Shown here: positions 23,214-34,694 of the stretch, piece by piece
Numbering within the stretch: the first letter of the stretch is position 1
Layout: each line of letters begins with the position of its first letter
NCBI GenBank assembly: GCA_016648135.1
Contig: JADDOH010002636.1
Coordinates: 56,889-120,888 of the forward strand
Origin: Agrypnia vestita
Taxonomy: Eukaryota > Arthropoda > Insecta > Trichoptera > Phryganeidae
Reading direction: 5' to 3'
DNA: 64,000 nt
Position numbers and translations under genes: made by a program
Notes under the pieces: model-generated
Told to the model about the DNA's origin: nothing
Database searches by the model: none
What the model saw: only the letters and a program-made list of their open reading frames with translations

Positions 23214-23420
23214 TGGCGGCCCTCGTAGCCCAGTGGGCAAAACACTGGCTTCTCACACCGAGCGTTCCGGTTTCGATTCCCGATGAGGACACATTAAATT
23301 TACGTGATTTACTCAAGCCTTTTGTGGTGTTTTGTGATGTGTTTCGCTTCAGTAATTGGGTCTTTTAGCCAGTTGAAGCATAAAAAATATATATCGGACT
23401 ACCTGTTTGTGTTAGATCTA
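23214..23420 (+). repeat. tRNA-derived SINE with clear A and B boxes
   Basis: GTAGCCCAGTGGGCAAAACA (A box, from 23225) and GGTTTCGATTCCC (B box, 23269-23281) are ~43 bp apart. They sit within a tRNA-like head that starts at GGCGGCCCTCG and ends GATGAGGACAC. A body of ~120 bp follows and ends near CGGACTACCTGTTTGTGTTAG. The head lacks a full cloverleaf, so this is a SINE and not a functional tRNA gene. Confidence 0.6.
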
Positions 23421-26140
23421 TCGTGGAATTTTTTAGTGACCATATGAAGTAATAATTTTTAGAAAAATATTGAATTACGATTATTACGATACGAGTCTCG
23501 ACAGCAAAATCTTTTTTTGAGTATCGATATTTAGGAAATCTTAAAACATTTTACAAATTTTGAGTACCTGTGTGTTATGAAAATGTTCCAATTATTTTCT
23601 AAATGTATTATTGTATTTTTCAATCAAATTTTGTAATTTTGATGTAAGTGTTAGTAATTTATATATATAATTTATTTTCATGACTATTAAAAGTATATAT
23701 AAAAACAGATTTTATGTTTTAATATCGCTATTATAAAAGTCTAAGTATGATTTCAAATAAATCAAGTCTTCTTGGAAACTAGTAAATAAAGGAATATTTC
23801 AGTAAAATATTAGTTTTGTACCTACTTATATTGGATAAAAGAGTTGATTAAATATTACCAAGTGTATTTACTATTAGTCTATACTTAAAACAAATAAGAT
23901 GAATCGGTTACAAAAATATCTGGAAAGAATCCGACGTGTTTCTTTCGGAAAGTTTTTTTCACTTTTTTTAAATGCCTCATAATTTTCCTCAGTCCTCATT
24001 TCAACAGGCAATTCATTGAACTATTTTACACCTCTGAATGTGTAGTGAGAAACATTTCTTGAATTGCTTACGTAAAATGCTTCATATGAAATATTGTTAA
24101 GATTACTTGTTACAATTTTCTTTCCAGTGTTATAGGTGTCGAGTAGGTACGTAGGTACTTTGTCTGAAGCAGTATGATAATTTTATAAAATTATGAAATG
24201 TATATTAACTCATCAATTTTATTCATTATGTCACAAAAATGTTATGTTTTGAATCATTAAACGCGCGTTTTGATGTAGAAAAACCTTTTACTTGATATAA
24301 CTTGCAATATTTCTAAGAACTGCTAAAAAGACTCATAAAAATATATCTTTATTACATTTATGTCTTTATATGTAACATGTGCTTACACAGTTGATGGACG
24401 AATTCATAGCAGCATCGATTTAATTTTTTTATGTCAAAGTACGAGATATTGAGACAGAGCAAAACAAATTACGGAAGAAAGAATTCAATACAATCGATAC
24501 AAAAATTCAACACAAACGATTTACTGATTACAAGAAGTAAATCGGCAAAAAGTTAACGTTTCGTAAATAATGTTATTATCAGATGGCGAAAAGGCTTTCT
24601 GAAGTGTAAATAAACGACTTAGAAAACTAAGTATTTAATATCTAATAAATAAGTCTTTGAATAATTGATAATTTTCCCGGATTTCAATGTAATGCAACCT
24701 TTCATCCTAAGTGAAATTCTGCTTTGACTCAAAATAGTCATTTTAACGAACAAATTTAAAATAAGGCCGACAAAAAAGAACAAAAACTTCAAATTTGTGA
24801 GTGCAAGTAAAATATTTCAGTGTTTTGATTGTAACCATTCAGTAATGGTTTATGATTTGGATTTAACAGCCGAGAGCACTTCAAAGTGTTATTTGATAGA
24901 AAATAAAATAAATATTTAGATATTGCTCAAGAACTCGACAGAATAAATGGAATAAATGTAAACATTGGCGAAGACGTTTTACAAAGAAACAAAAATTATT
25001 CCCGAAGGGATTATAAATTATGAATAGCTGTAGAAAGTTCATAAAGGAGCAGAAAATCTTATTGTATGAGCTAAGGTACTCAATTAAATATTTTTGACGT
25101 AGTCTAGGACGTAGAGAAGTAAGAGAACAAATAGAACCATTCCCAAAGATTCGAAGAACAAGGATTAAAAAATCTATAAAATTTCAAAAAAAATCATTTG
25201 AAATATGTATCATATTATTTTAAGCATCGTACATTTTCGAATATTGAAGTTAATTAAAACATTACTAACTTTTTTAACAAAACTTTAGATTGTGCTTTAG
25301 TCTGGATTAAAATACCGCTGCTGCTAGTATAATACAAAATACTTTTTAATATAAGTTTTTAAAAATAAAACAAGGTGGGCCTGCTTAAAAACTGCTTAAT
25401 TACTGAGAAGCACATCAAAGTTATATAGATAAGTAATTATTAAATCATTAGCTAATTTTTCAAACAAAACTTTATAAAGACCTTACATTTTATACATAAA
25501 AAAGGTATGTAAAATATTTGTGCATACATTTAGGATACATTTATTAAACTTAATTAAATAACAATGAAATATGCAAATATTTTATGAAATATATCGATTT
25601 TATGTCTATTATTGAAATTAAAAAACGAATACAGATAAAAATCATTTAAAAAATTAGTCTGATTCGTGTTAAAATCATAATACATAATTATGTGTTACAA
25701 TGCAATCAAGACGGTACGCTACTCTAGACGGCGCTGTTTTCCCAGCCTAACTGGCGGCCAGAATATCCATCCATAACAATGTCTGTCATTAACGTTACCA
25801 GATGGTGCTGTTTACACGCTAACACAAGGCCACCAAGATTTAACGATAATTTTATTTGTGAGAATTAAATAGTAACATTCTAAAATTTAATAAAAAAATT
25901 ACAATGAAAACTGAAGCAAATTAAGAAAAAAATAAGCAATTAGAGAAAATAGGTGATTTGATTCAACAGAAACGGGGAATTCATTAATGAAATTTAAAAT
26001 ATGTTGTAACGTTCGATAATGTTAAACCATTCTGGATTGATTCTGCAATATTTTTTTTGTTGGTGTGAAAATTACTTATAATAAATAAATAATAATAAAA
26101 ATGTATATTGGCATTTTGTAAAGAACTGAAACATTAAAAG
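23421..26140. other. Unassigned AT-rich tract
   Basis: Nothing recognised over 2.7 kb except a slightly GC-richer patch at 25710-25840 (…GGCGCTGTTTTCCCAGCC…) with no further marks. Confidence 0.5.
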
Positions 26141-26144
26141 TTCG

Positions 26145-26256
26145 TTAATTTTGATAGGTTATATATAGCTAATAATTACATTAATACGTGTTTGGTCATA
26201 AATAATTTTGATAGGTTATATATAGCTAATAATACATAATACGTGTTTGGTCATAA
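26145..26256 (+). repeat. Two-copy tandem duplication (57/55 bp)
   Basis: TAATTTTGATAGGTTATATA…CGTGTTTGGTCATAAA is present twice in a row with only small indels. Its high identity suggests a recent replication-slippage event. Confidence 0.85.
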
Positions 26257-26267
26257 ATAATTGATAA

Positions 26268-26366
26268 AGCGCAAGACTGGGGCAGATGGGAACACTTTGT
26301 CGAAGTTCTGGGTCTTTGACCATCCTTGGCAAAGATTATGAAAATGATGATGAAGGCGATGATAAT
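26268..26366 (+). pseudogene. LINE 3'-end scrap
   Basis: The plus frame reads KAQDWGRWEHFVEVLGL then stop, the usual last residues of RTE-like LINE polyproteins. A GATGATGAAGGCGATGAT tail follows. It shares its ending style with the 4.6-kb and 8.3-kb scraps. Confidence 0.5.
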
Positions 26367-26806
26367 ATTTGTTCTTCGCTAAAGTTTCCTTCACAACCAT
26401 GACTTTAGTCCTTTCTAATACATTCTTCGCGAGACACCGATGAGGGGATGCGCTTCACGAGAAACTTATAGAGGGGTTACAGGGAGAGTTTCCTGTCTGT
26501 ACTGACATTCGTAATCCTTCGACACTTCGCCTCGAGTCAAGTTATCCTCTCTGTTCTGAAGTCCAGGATAACATAGAGCCATTGCAACAAAAGAAAAATA
26601 TTTCATAGACATTCAAGGACAAGCCCACCATACAGGTTGGCTTTTTATTATTGTTGAAACTGTGGTGATAATTTAAGATACAGCTGTAAATTTTCCATTA
26701 TAATCCCTACTCATATCTAACGTCATTGGGTAAACACATATATGTATGCTATTTTGTTGGAATGATTCTACATTATATGCGCTCTGATTTTAAAATTTCT
26801 ATATCG

Positions 26807-27359
26807 ACCTTATTTGTAAGTCTTATTTTTATTAATTGATTAACATATCGTCACTGTATATACAGGCTGTTCCGTATCTCGACGTCAAGCCGAAATCGGG
26901 TGATAGGTCAAGTCATAATAGTTAGAAAAATATTTAAAAAATAAAAAAATAATAAAAACAGTCAGTTAAAACTGAGAAAAGTATTGATTTTGAATACTTG
27001 GTTTAGTCAAAAACTGACATTTTCTTCCAAGCTGGAGCAGCTGGCTTTGAATTTTGGACAAAAGTTTACAGGAGCATTATTCAGAATTACATAATAATAA
27101 AAAAATTATGAAAAATAAAGATTTGTATCAACATGAGTGAAAAGACCGTCACAGGCTTTAGATTTTTTGATTTTTTTTATGCTTATGATGCTTATAAATT
27201 TTAAAACACATGACTTAGGTTTTTTTTAAATATTTTTCTAATAACTATTATGACTTGGCCTATCACCCGATTTCGGCTTGACGTCGAGATACGGAACAGC
27301 CTGTATATACAGTGACGATATGTTAATCAATTAATAAAAATGAGACTAACAAATAAGGT
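26807..27359. mobile_element. 553-bp foldback element with ~138-bp inverted arms
   Basis: The arms (26807-26945 and ~27220-27359) are inverted copies differing at only about five positions. They include ACAGGCTGTTCCGTATCTCG and GACGTCAAGCCGAAATCGGG. The ~270-bp interior has no ORF. The near identity of the arms points to recent origin or gene conversion. It fits a foldback-type MITE or a palindromic insertion; TSDs are not resolved because symmetry extends into the flanks. Folded RNA from it would be a long perfect duplex. Confidence 0.9.
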
Positions 27360-27419
27360 GTAATAATAAATATATATTATATTAGTGCATATATTATATT
27401 AGTCCACATATATATTATA

Positions 27420-27585
27420 TTATTGAGTCCCGGTAGCAGCTAGATATTTTTTCGTTGATATGATTTTTTTGTAGGTCTTTCTAGTTGATTAATAAATTTG
27501 GTCTTAAAATTCACAGAACTTTGAAAACTTTTTTCTGAAACAGCAACTTCATTATAAGAATGTGTCCTTAAATATAATACAAAGA
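27420..27585 (+). repeat. SINE family F (copy 1)
   Basis: GAGTCCCGGTAGCAGCTAG opens a ~100-bp stretch that matches the minus strand of 28860-28975 (TTTTTCGTTGAT, TGATTAATAAATTTGG). The tRNA-like head upstream is truncated here. Confidence 0.45.
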
Positions 27586-27999
27586 TACTTCATTCGGTGC
27601 CCATCTACACAAATACTTTATTATATTATATCACACAGCGGTTTCCCGGTAAATTAGCTAGTGTAAACATGATGTAAGCAAAAATATATTTATATAAGAA
27701 TATTCATTCGAAGATAAATGAAATAAATCACGTTTCAGATAATTGACACATGAAAATAGTTTAATGATGCAAGATTTTTTGGTCTTTTCAAAATAAATAT
27801 TTCGGTTTTACTGTGATTTTATTATTCAAATATTTGCTTTTGTGTTCTTACTAATTTGGAGGTTTCTAATGTTATAGGACGGAAGAACATTTTGAAGAAC
27901 ATTAATCACAGACCAATTTTAAACGATCATCAAAATAATATCAAACATGAAATGTCGAATGGCCTACTAAATATAAACCACGCAAAAAATACAATTCTG

Positions 28000-28280
28000 G
28001 GAAATCAACAAAATGGCCGCGGAGCACGCGAGCCGTGTTTGAAAATAAACGTTTTGTTTCAGTTAATCTTCCCTTGTTGAAGAGTTTCCGCCGGGGGAAG
28101 AGCCCACAGAAACCTTGTACTTTAAATCAGAAATTTAAGTAATCCATTTTATTAATTAAAACGATGACACAATCTGCGAGTCGGGCGAGGACGAATGAGG
28201 GCGGAAAAGGGACAGAAAGCCCTTCAGATATATTAGATTACATTGTTAAACATTGATTGTTATCAGCGGGAGAAGAAAAG
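28000..28280. promoter_or_regulatory. GC-richer island, candidate noncoding element
   Basis: Contains GGCCGCGGAGCACGCGAGCC, CCGCCGGGGGAAG and GCGAGTCGGGCGAGGAC, plus homeodomain-like ATTAATTA and Sox-like ACATTGTT words. No TE marks or coding frame. The regulatory role is conjecture. Confidence 0.25.
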
Positions 28281-28859
28281 ATGCTAAATTTGGGCGTCAT
28301 CTAATTTATGGACCCCTGTTATGTTTTCAACATTTGTTATTGTGAATAAATCGAGTGTTTGTCAACAACAAATCGGACGATAGGAATATTGTTATTGTTG
28401 TTGTTGGAAAGGTTTGACAATTTGTGAATCATGTTCACGTGTTCAAAGAGAATGGACAGCTGCTTGAAGAATTGATATAAAGTACAATAATTTGTTTCAA
28501 AAAGATTTGAATGGAAAAAAGTAGGTACTTTAAAAAATGACTTTATTTTATTTTCGCAATTGATTTATATATTTGTGTTAAAATATCGACATATTTTATG
28601 AAGGGATTACGCCACATTATTTTGGAAGATTTATGGAGATGATTTCTCTAAAATTATTATGCTGATTTTTTTATTTGCTTTTGAAAATTTTTAGTCAATA
28701 CGTGCCATGCCTTAAGCAATGATAATAAAATAAATTTAATGTGTGAAATAGTTACGTAAAAAAATACAGTTGAATTTGAATATAATTTTTGATGCCTCCA
28801 TATTTTACATTTTACAAAAGAAAAGTATTCTATTGTCATTTTATGTTAAAAATTCTACA

Positions 28860-29035
28860 TTGTAATTAAGTAAAATTAAGCCAAATTTATTAATCAATTA
28901 GAAAAGACATACAGAAAAATCAAATCAACGAAGAAATAATTGGCTGCTACCGGAACTCGAACCACGGATTTCCAATTATTAACACATTATTTTTGTAACT
29001 TCACAATAAGAATGTGTTCTTAAAATAAGTAAAAT
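28860..29035 (-). repeat. SINE family F (copy 2), with B box
   Basis: On the minus strand GTGGTTCGAGTTCCGGTAGC (28952-28963 holds the B-box match GGTTCGAGTTCC) is followed by TTTCTTCGTTGATTTGATT and TTGATTAATAAATTTGGC, as in copy 1. The A box is not clear. Confidence 0.5.
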
Positions 29036-29850
29036 TAAGCGTTTTTCATTTTTTTTTGTTAGTTGTTGCTCAACCAGCAATAGCTTGTGACATATCCCCT
29101 ATTGTTTAAGCAATTGCACTAAGGGATGCGTAAAAAAAGAGAAACCGTGTGGCTTTTTATGTTGCATATGGTTTCTCTTAGGAAATCTAAATGTAAAGGC
29201 TGTGCCTGAAAAGTTATGGTAGAACCATACATTATTATTAAGGGTGTCATTTTGATTGGAAACGTAAAATCATACTTGTCAGTGGGTGAAATTAAACTCA
29301 CACAGTAGAGGTAATCCATACATATGTATCAAGTTCAGCTTCAAATTTCAAGTTATGCATGGAGCAAAATACTTAGGCAGGACCTATCGAATAAACAGAC
29401 ACAACCAACCGTGCTTTCTTAAATATTTATTTTTAAAATACTTATCTTCTCCTTTTTCCTTGTTTTGTATTAAAAAATATTTTTTAAAATAATTTTAGAC
29501 ATTCGCTAATTTTATTTTGTTAATAAATTGTATGTTAATTGAGATTAAATTGTTATTTTTAGAATTCATCGGATCCAAAAGAATGAATCCGTCTTCTTTA
29601 GTATGGACCTTGATCTATTTATGAGACAGTGAACATATTTTTTATAAATATATAAAACAAACTACTGAAAAATGTAAATGTGAATAAAAGTATATTAGTT
29701 CACTCGATGTATAGAGTAATAAATAAGTACAATACGGAAACATCCACTTGTCACTTCTGCATATTAGGAATTTTAATCACAAAACTAATATTCGGTATTA
29801 AAATGTAAATCTCAATAAGTATATAAAAAAGACGAAGTTATTTATGTGGA
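29036..29850. other. Unassigned AT-rich tract
   Basis: No gene or repeat structure recognised. Confidence 0.5.
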
Positions 29851-30044
29851 GAAGTATGTATGGATGTCTCTTTTGGGAATTTATAGGGCTTACGGCTTGT
29901 CAATGTAATCAATATATAAATAATCACTTTACATAATAATGTGTCAACCACACGTTATGTAAAGTGATCATTTGAGCCAGTTAGTGACAGATCGTAAGCC
30001 CTCTATGTAAACTAAAAAGTTCAAAAGCTACTTCCATACATACT
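29851..30044. mobile_element. Foldback MITE, family C (copy 1)
   Basis: Inverted arms 29851-29935 and 29951-30044 share GTATGTATGGA, AGGGCTTACG and ATCACTTTACATAA. Single arms of the family recur at 43430-43530 and 48540-48700 (…TTCATAGGGCTTACGACCTA…). No coding capacity. Confidence 0.75.
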
Positions 30045-31912
30045 GTCCTATATAAAAAGTTTCGGATCTGTGAGACATCTATAATTTATGATGATCCTTC
30101 TAGGGACAAAATCCAGTAATATTGTTCTTCAAAATTTGTATACACTCAAAAAATATTGTGAATAATTTTTATTAAGGAAATCTACTGAAAATTATTAAGG
30201 AAATCTTTTATGCTATCTAAGCTTAGTTGCTTATACAAACCCAGGCCGAGCTCCATTAGTGTTCCAAGATCTTTGCTTTGCATTGCTCCTTTGAGTCTAT
30301 TTTCAACCCTAATATGCCTGAGCTACCAAGAAGCATTCAGATGTGATAGGTCACGGCGGAATCAGGTCTCGATCTATAGATTGCAAAACTATTTCATAGA
30401 ATACTCGGGCTCATGGGTAAAACTACATCCATTTCCACAGAGAGATTATGGCCGTTGTGCAGCCCCTTCTACTTGGTGCCATTCATAAATTGAACCCTTA
30501 ACATCAAGCAAAAGATGGAAGAAACTGCAATGCGCGGAATTGGATATTCAGTTTGATGATGGGGTTGGTTCTGTGTAAGCTTTGAATAAAGAAATAAAAA
30601 ATACAGTAATCGTTGAACAAATTCCACGTCATTTAATGTCAAATAAATAATGTTTTTACAAAGAGGGTCGAGTTGTTTTTGAATTTATTTTAAATAAAAA
30701 ATTTGAATGATTTTTTTTTACTGTGAATCCTAAAAAATGTTTTTTTTTTAATTTAATACATTTTTTTTATATCCACGATACAGAGTATTATAAAAAATTA
30801 TGAAATGGGATATTCTAAAGTGTTTAATGTACAAGATTAGCAGAGCTTGCACTAAATATATTACACCATTAAACATTGATGGAACTTGCTGATAGTCCAG
30901 AAACACAGGTTAAGCACTATAAATAAGAAATCCCTTAATTAAGTATTGGACGACGTCGCCCAATATTTAATTTAAAAAAAATAAATAAATTCGTCAACAA
31001 GTCTAACAGGATTCGCGGTTTCAACAGAATCGTTTTTTTGGCATACGGCTTGCGCAACGATACACATTCCGCGTGACGCATTTCCTGGTCTAATTACCGT
31101 CACTTGATATTTTCTTCGGGGATCTTCGATTAAGGAAAGAGTCTATGATAATAAGACAACTACAATTCAATAGCTGAACATTCGTCAAGAAGTAGAATGA
31201 ATTATACCGAAATATATGTATATAGTTTTAAATTAGAAACGATGTAATTCTAAAACTTATTCAAAAACGACACCTGCCTATTACATAAAAAAACATCTTG
31301 TGTATGAAAAATATTTCAATTCATTTTCGTTTAATTCCAATTGATGACGGAATAGAATATTGGGAAAATCGCGTGGAAACTAATCAAACAATTGGAACAA
31401 TTCCTTTTATATTGCTTTGTAATACCTACATACAATGAATATTGAATAGACATTGATCATGGTAGGAAGTAATTATTCGAAGTTTTCTTAAGAACATTTG
31501 ATTCAAATATAATCAAAACCATGACATGAAATATATCATTTAAATAAAATTTGACAGTTAACCATTGAATTTTAACATGCTTTTATTTTCTTTTGAGTCA
31601 TCAGTTTTTGATAAATTATTTTCAAAGATACATATAATGTAGTTTTCTACCTCTGCAATTTATGTACAAATATTTATAATATCAACAAAAATAAAAATCT
31701 TACCGTATGTCTCACGCTTTTTTGCTTAACTAATTTGTAATTTCGTATTTGAATTATATAATTTTCAGAATAGAAAATATTTTTTCTTTTTTTTACTTTA
31801 ACACCACATCATATCTATTATTTAAATTAAAATTTTAAAACCTACTATACTATCATTATTATATAGAGAAAACATGTAGCTGGTTTATTTTTATTTTATT
31901 ATTTTATCTTAA
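30045..31912. other. Unassigned tract
   Basis: 30060-30170 matches 48900-48990 weakly and may extend family C. 30200-30490 is less AT-rich and carries a 92-codon plus frame without recognisable domain. The rest is AT-rich and featureless. Confidence 0.4.
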
Positions 31913-31974
31913 ACAATACTATAAAATTATTTTATCGAATTATTTTAACGTATAAAATAATTTTATAGTATTGT
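31913..31974. repeat. Perfect 23-bp stem hairpin
   Basis: ACAATACTATAAAATTATTT plus TAT is exactly inverted after a 16-base loop. It is AT-only and may be a cruciform site or tiny foldback. Confidence 0.85.
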
Positions 31975-32141
31975 ATAACTTATCATCGATACGTTGTATA
32001 TTTTCTAAATAAAAAAAAATATGTACAAATTTTCCTGTAAATAAATTGAAACCATGGGATGTTTAACTCTTTTATAGAATATCTAATTATTATTGATTAC
32101 ATTAAACTTAGAATTCTGGCTCTATTTATTGACTTTGTTCT

Positions 32142-32392
32142 CAGGTTTTCACGTCCGTTCAGAATGTTCTATGTCTAGTTTTCTGGGATATTCTGCCGCG
32201 CATATCTGACCTCTCTTGGTCAACGTTTCGGATCCGATTGCAGGGTCCATCATCATCACTGATGTGTGACACATCAGCCCTGATGATGGACCCTGCAGTG
32301 GGATCCGAAACGACGGCCAGAGAGGTCAGATATACCCGGCAGTATATCCCAAGAAATTACACACAGACTTTCTATTCACATCCGTTTCAATA
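32142..32392. repeat. Foldback of hammerhead-like repeat type B
   Basis: Arms 32142-32254 and 32281-32392 are inverted copies at roughly 80-85% by eye. On the plus strand the right arm reads CTGATGA (32280-32286), T, stem GGACCC/GGG(A)TCC, GAAACG (32307-32312), then CCAGAGAGGTCAGATATAC. On the minus strand the left arm has the same layout. Single diverged copies lie at 12322 and 36926. The design parallels the 1781-2034 foldback. Confidence 0.8.
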
Positions 32393-32422
32393 GATAGTCT
32401 TCTATGTGTAGTTTCCTGGGAT

Positions 32423-32465
32423 ACTCCTGGGTATTCTTCCTGGATTAGGAAGGATACCCAGGAGT
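32423..32465. repeat. 18-bp stem hairpin
   Basis: ACTCCTGGGTATTCTTCC pairs with GGAAGGATACCCAGGAGT (one mismatch), 7-base loop. It overlaps further copies of CCTGGGATA and so probably arose by local inverted duplication. Confidence 0.75.
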
Positions 32466-32869
32466 TAGTTGTCAAGTAGGGTATCCTTCCTGGGATATTG
32501 GAATCGTGGGATAATCTTTTGCGTGTAGATATTATATTTAATTCTTAGAAACATTGAATTTGATAATTTAAAAAAATATATAAAAATTAAATTTGACTTA
32601 TTCTCACTCAATTGTTATTATTATCAAAGTTTCAATGTTTGAAATTCCTCCGTAAAAAAAAAGAAATAAATGTTAAGGCATTTTTATTAAATTTATTCAA
32701 CGTGTTTTCAAATTTGTAAGTGGATCTACTTACAATTAAAACTTGGGAATTTGACTAAATTTCAAAGTTAATTTAAATTGGATAACAAGCATTAGCGGAG
32801 AAGGAGTCCCGATACAAACAATTAAAGTTTCCTGAATATTATCAGCCGGGAGTATAATTCGAGTAAGTT

Positions 32870-33130
32870 CAAATTGGCGGAATAATTTGGGTAAAAGATG
32901 TGCCGCACAAGTGTGCTCGGGCATGATGGGCGGAGTGTGTGAGGGGGAGGGGACCGCCGAGTGAAGAAAGACGAAGCCATCTCTCTGTTATCTAATGTCG
33001 TGTAATTCTGGGAACTTTGGCAATATCAAGCGGCGCGGCTTTTTAATAAATCACGAGTACTCACGGAGCGGCGCGCGCTCTCCCGAGCCTCGTACAAGTG
33101 TCAGGCGGGCTGCGTTCTGACCTCGGAAGA
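32870..33130. promoter_or_regulatory. GC-rich island, candidate noncoding element next to mariner
   Basis: A GC- and CpG-rich stretch (GGCGCGGC, CGGAGCGGCGCGCGCTCTCC, GTGAGGGGGAGGGGACCGCC) ends ~75 bp before the mariner insertion. No ORF of note and no TE ends. It may be a host regulatory element. Confidence 0.3.
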
Positions 33131-33207
33131 ATTTCGCTATGTTTTCATGTGCGTACTCTTTTTAATTTTCATTAAAACACGGAAAATACCTACATCGTTG
33201 TATTATA

Positions 33208-33236
33208 TTAGGTCCTTACATATGAAATTGGCGTTT
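33208..33236 (+). repeat. Mariner left terminal inverted repeat
   Basis: 29 bp, exact inverted match to 34465-34493. This is the site bound by the transposase N-terminal helix-turn-helix domains in mariner elements. Confidence 0.97.
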
Positions 33237-33395
33237 TGCCGTACTGGCAAATTTGATCTCAAATATCTTCTCTTTGGTTAGGAATTCCAAATCCAAATTT
33301 ATACAGCTATTTACTCATGTATTTGTGTTTTGAAAATTATAATTCATTTGTTTTTTCCTCAATTGTTTTTTTCTTTGCGTCACTCAGTTTACAAA

Positions 33396-34415
33396 ATGAA
33401 AAACTTGAAATATCGCGTTATTTACGAGTACGAGTTCCACCGTGGCACCAGTGCTGCAGAAACGGCTCGAAGGATTAATGATGTGTATGGCGACGGTGCC
33501 GCAAAAGAAAACACAGTGCGTTTTTGGTTCCAACGTTTTCGTTCTGGAAATTTCGATCTGCAGAACAAGCCCCGTGGACGGCCGGAGACCAAAGTTGATA
33601 ATGAAGAATTGAAGGCTATTGTGGAAGCGGATCCATCGCAAACCACATCCGAGTTAGCTGCAGGCTGCGGTGTTAGTGATAAAACTGTTTTAATCCACTT
33701 GAAACAAATTGGTAAGGTGAAAAAGCTTGAAAGGTGGGTACCTCACGAATTGAGTGAAGCAAATCAACAAACGCGCGTTGACTGCTGCGTTGCATTACTC
33801 AACCGGCACAATAATGAATGGATTTTAAATCGAATCATTACCTGTGATGAAAAGTGGATCCTGTACGATAATCGGAAGCGCTCATCGCAATGGCTGAACC
33901 CTGCCGACCCAGCCAAACCATGCCCCAAGCGAAAATTGACTCCAAAAAAGTTACTTGTGAGCGTTTGGTGGACTAGTGCTGGTGTCGTTCACTACAGCTT
34001 TCTTAAATCTGGCCAGACGATTACGGCAGATGTCTATTGTCAGCAACTGCAAACCATGATGGAAAATCTAGCTGCTAAACAACCGAGGCTAGTTAATCGC
34101 TCTAGGCCACTGCTGCTTCATGATAACGCTAGACCACACACTGCACAACAGACGGCTACCAAATTAGAGGAGCTTCAATTGGAATGTCTAAGACATCCAC
34201 CGTACTCTCCGGACCTTGCCCCAACAGATTACCATTTTTTTCGAAATTTGGATAACTTCTTGCAAAGGAAAAAATTCAACTCCGATAGGGCAGTCCAAAC
34301 CGCCTTCAAAGATTTTATTGATTCCCGTCCGAATGGTTTTTTTAGTAAAGGGATGGATGAACTACCTATGAGATGGCAAAAGTGCATAGATAGCAATGGT
34401 ACATACTTTGATTAA
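33396..34415 (+). CDS. Mariner transposase, DD34D, apparently intact
   Basis: 339 residues, close to the usual ~345. The enzyme cuts and pastes its own element at TA sites in the nucleus. Residues 1-110 hold the paired helix-turn-helix DNA-binding region, with a GRP linker (61-63) between the two HTHs. The linker motif WVPHEL is at 114-119. The catalytic triad is complete: D151 in TCDEKW, D243 in LLHDNARPH and D278 in YSPDLAPTDYH, with 34 residues between the last two (DD34D). The start was set at 33396 (context ACAAAATGA). A further in-frame ATG lies 66 bp upstream, but its 22 extra residues are hydrophobic and not part of mariner proteins. No stop, frameshift or missing residue was seen. 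The stop at 34413 is 50 bp inside the right TIR, as usual. Whether it is active is untested. Confidence 0.95.
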   Translation: MKNLKYRVIYEYEFHRGTSAAETARRINDVYGDGAAKENTVRFWFQRFRSGNFDLQNKPRGRPETKVDNEELKAIVEADPSQTTSELAAGCGVSDKTVLIHLKQIGKVKKLERWVPHELSEANQQTRVDCCVALLNRHNNEWILNRIITCDEKWILYDNRKRSSQWLNPADPAKPCPKRKLTPKKLLVSVWWTSAGVVHYSFLKSGQTITADVYCQQLQTMMENLAAKQPRLVNRSRPLLLHDNARPHTAQQTATKLEELQLECLRHPPYSPDLAPTDYHFFRNLDNFLQRKKFNSDRAVQTAFKDFIDSRPNGFFSKGMDELPMRWQKCIDSNGTYFD

Positions 34416-34464
34416 ATAAATATATTATAATAAAAAAAAATCGGCTTTATGTTCCTCCCATACT

Positions 34465-34493
34465 AAACGCCAATTTCATATGTAAGGACCTAA
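34465..34493 (-). repeat. Mariner right terminal inverted repeat
   Basis: Exact inverse of the left TIR, followed by the TA target duplicate at 34494. Confidence 0.97.
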
Positions 34494-34694
34494 TATTAAT
34501 ATAAAATAGAATTACCAGGTGACGTCAACAATTCAATCATGTTTCAGGAATACTCGTACATTAAATATACATTAAAATGAAATTGAAATAATTCTCATGC
34601 GAATTCTGGTATATTTGCAAAACAATCAAAAGAATGTCGTATTATTCGTCAGAATATCACAAAAAAACCAACCCATAAAAACCAAGTTTGATTA

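Larger units (their letters stand above)
33208..34493 (+). mobile_element. Complete mariner transposon (1286 bp)
   Basis: Perfect 29-bp terminal inverted repeats begin TTAGGTCCTTACATATGAAA at 33208-33236, with the inverted copy at 34465-34493. They are flanked by TA on both sides (33206-33207 and 34494-34495), the target duplication expected of Tc1/mariner. Total length is normal for mariner (~1.3 kb). The single ORF inside is uninterrupted. Identical TIRs plus an intact transposase imply a recent insertion and possible present activity. The transposase resembles the cecropia/mellifera group of mariners by recall, not by search. Confidence 0.97.

Noticed and set aside
23214..23290. Functional tRNA gene
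   Set aside because: A and B boxes are present but no full acceptor stem or cloverleaf; a body typical of a SINE follows.
33330..33395. Upstream ATG of the mariner ORF as the start
   Set aside because: The 22 extra residues are hydrophobic and not found in mariner transposases; the ATG at 33396 gives a normal N-terminus and length.
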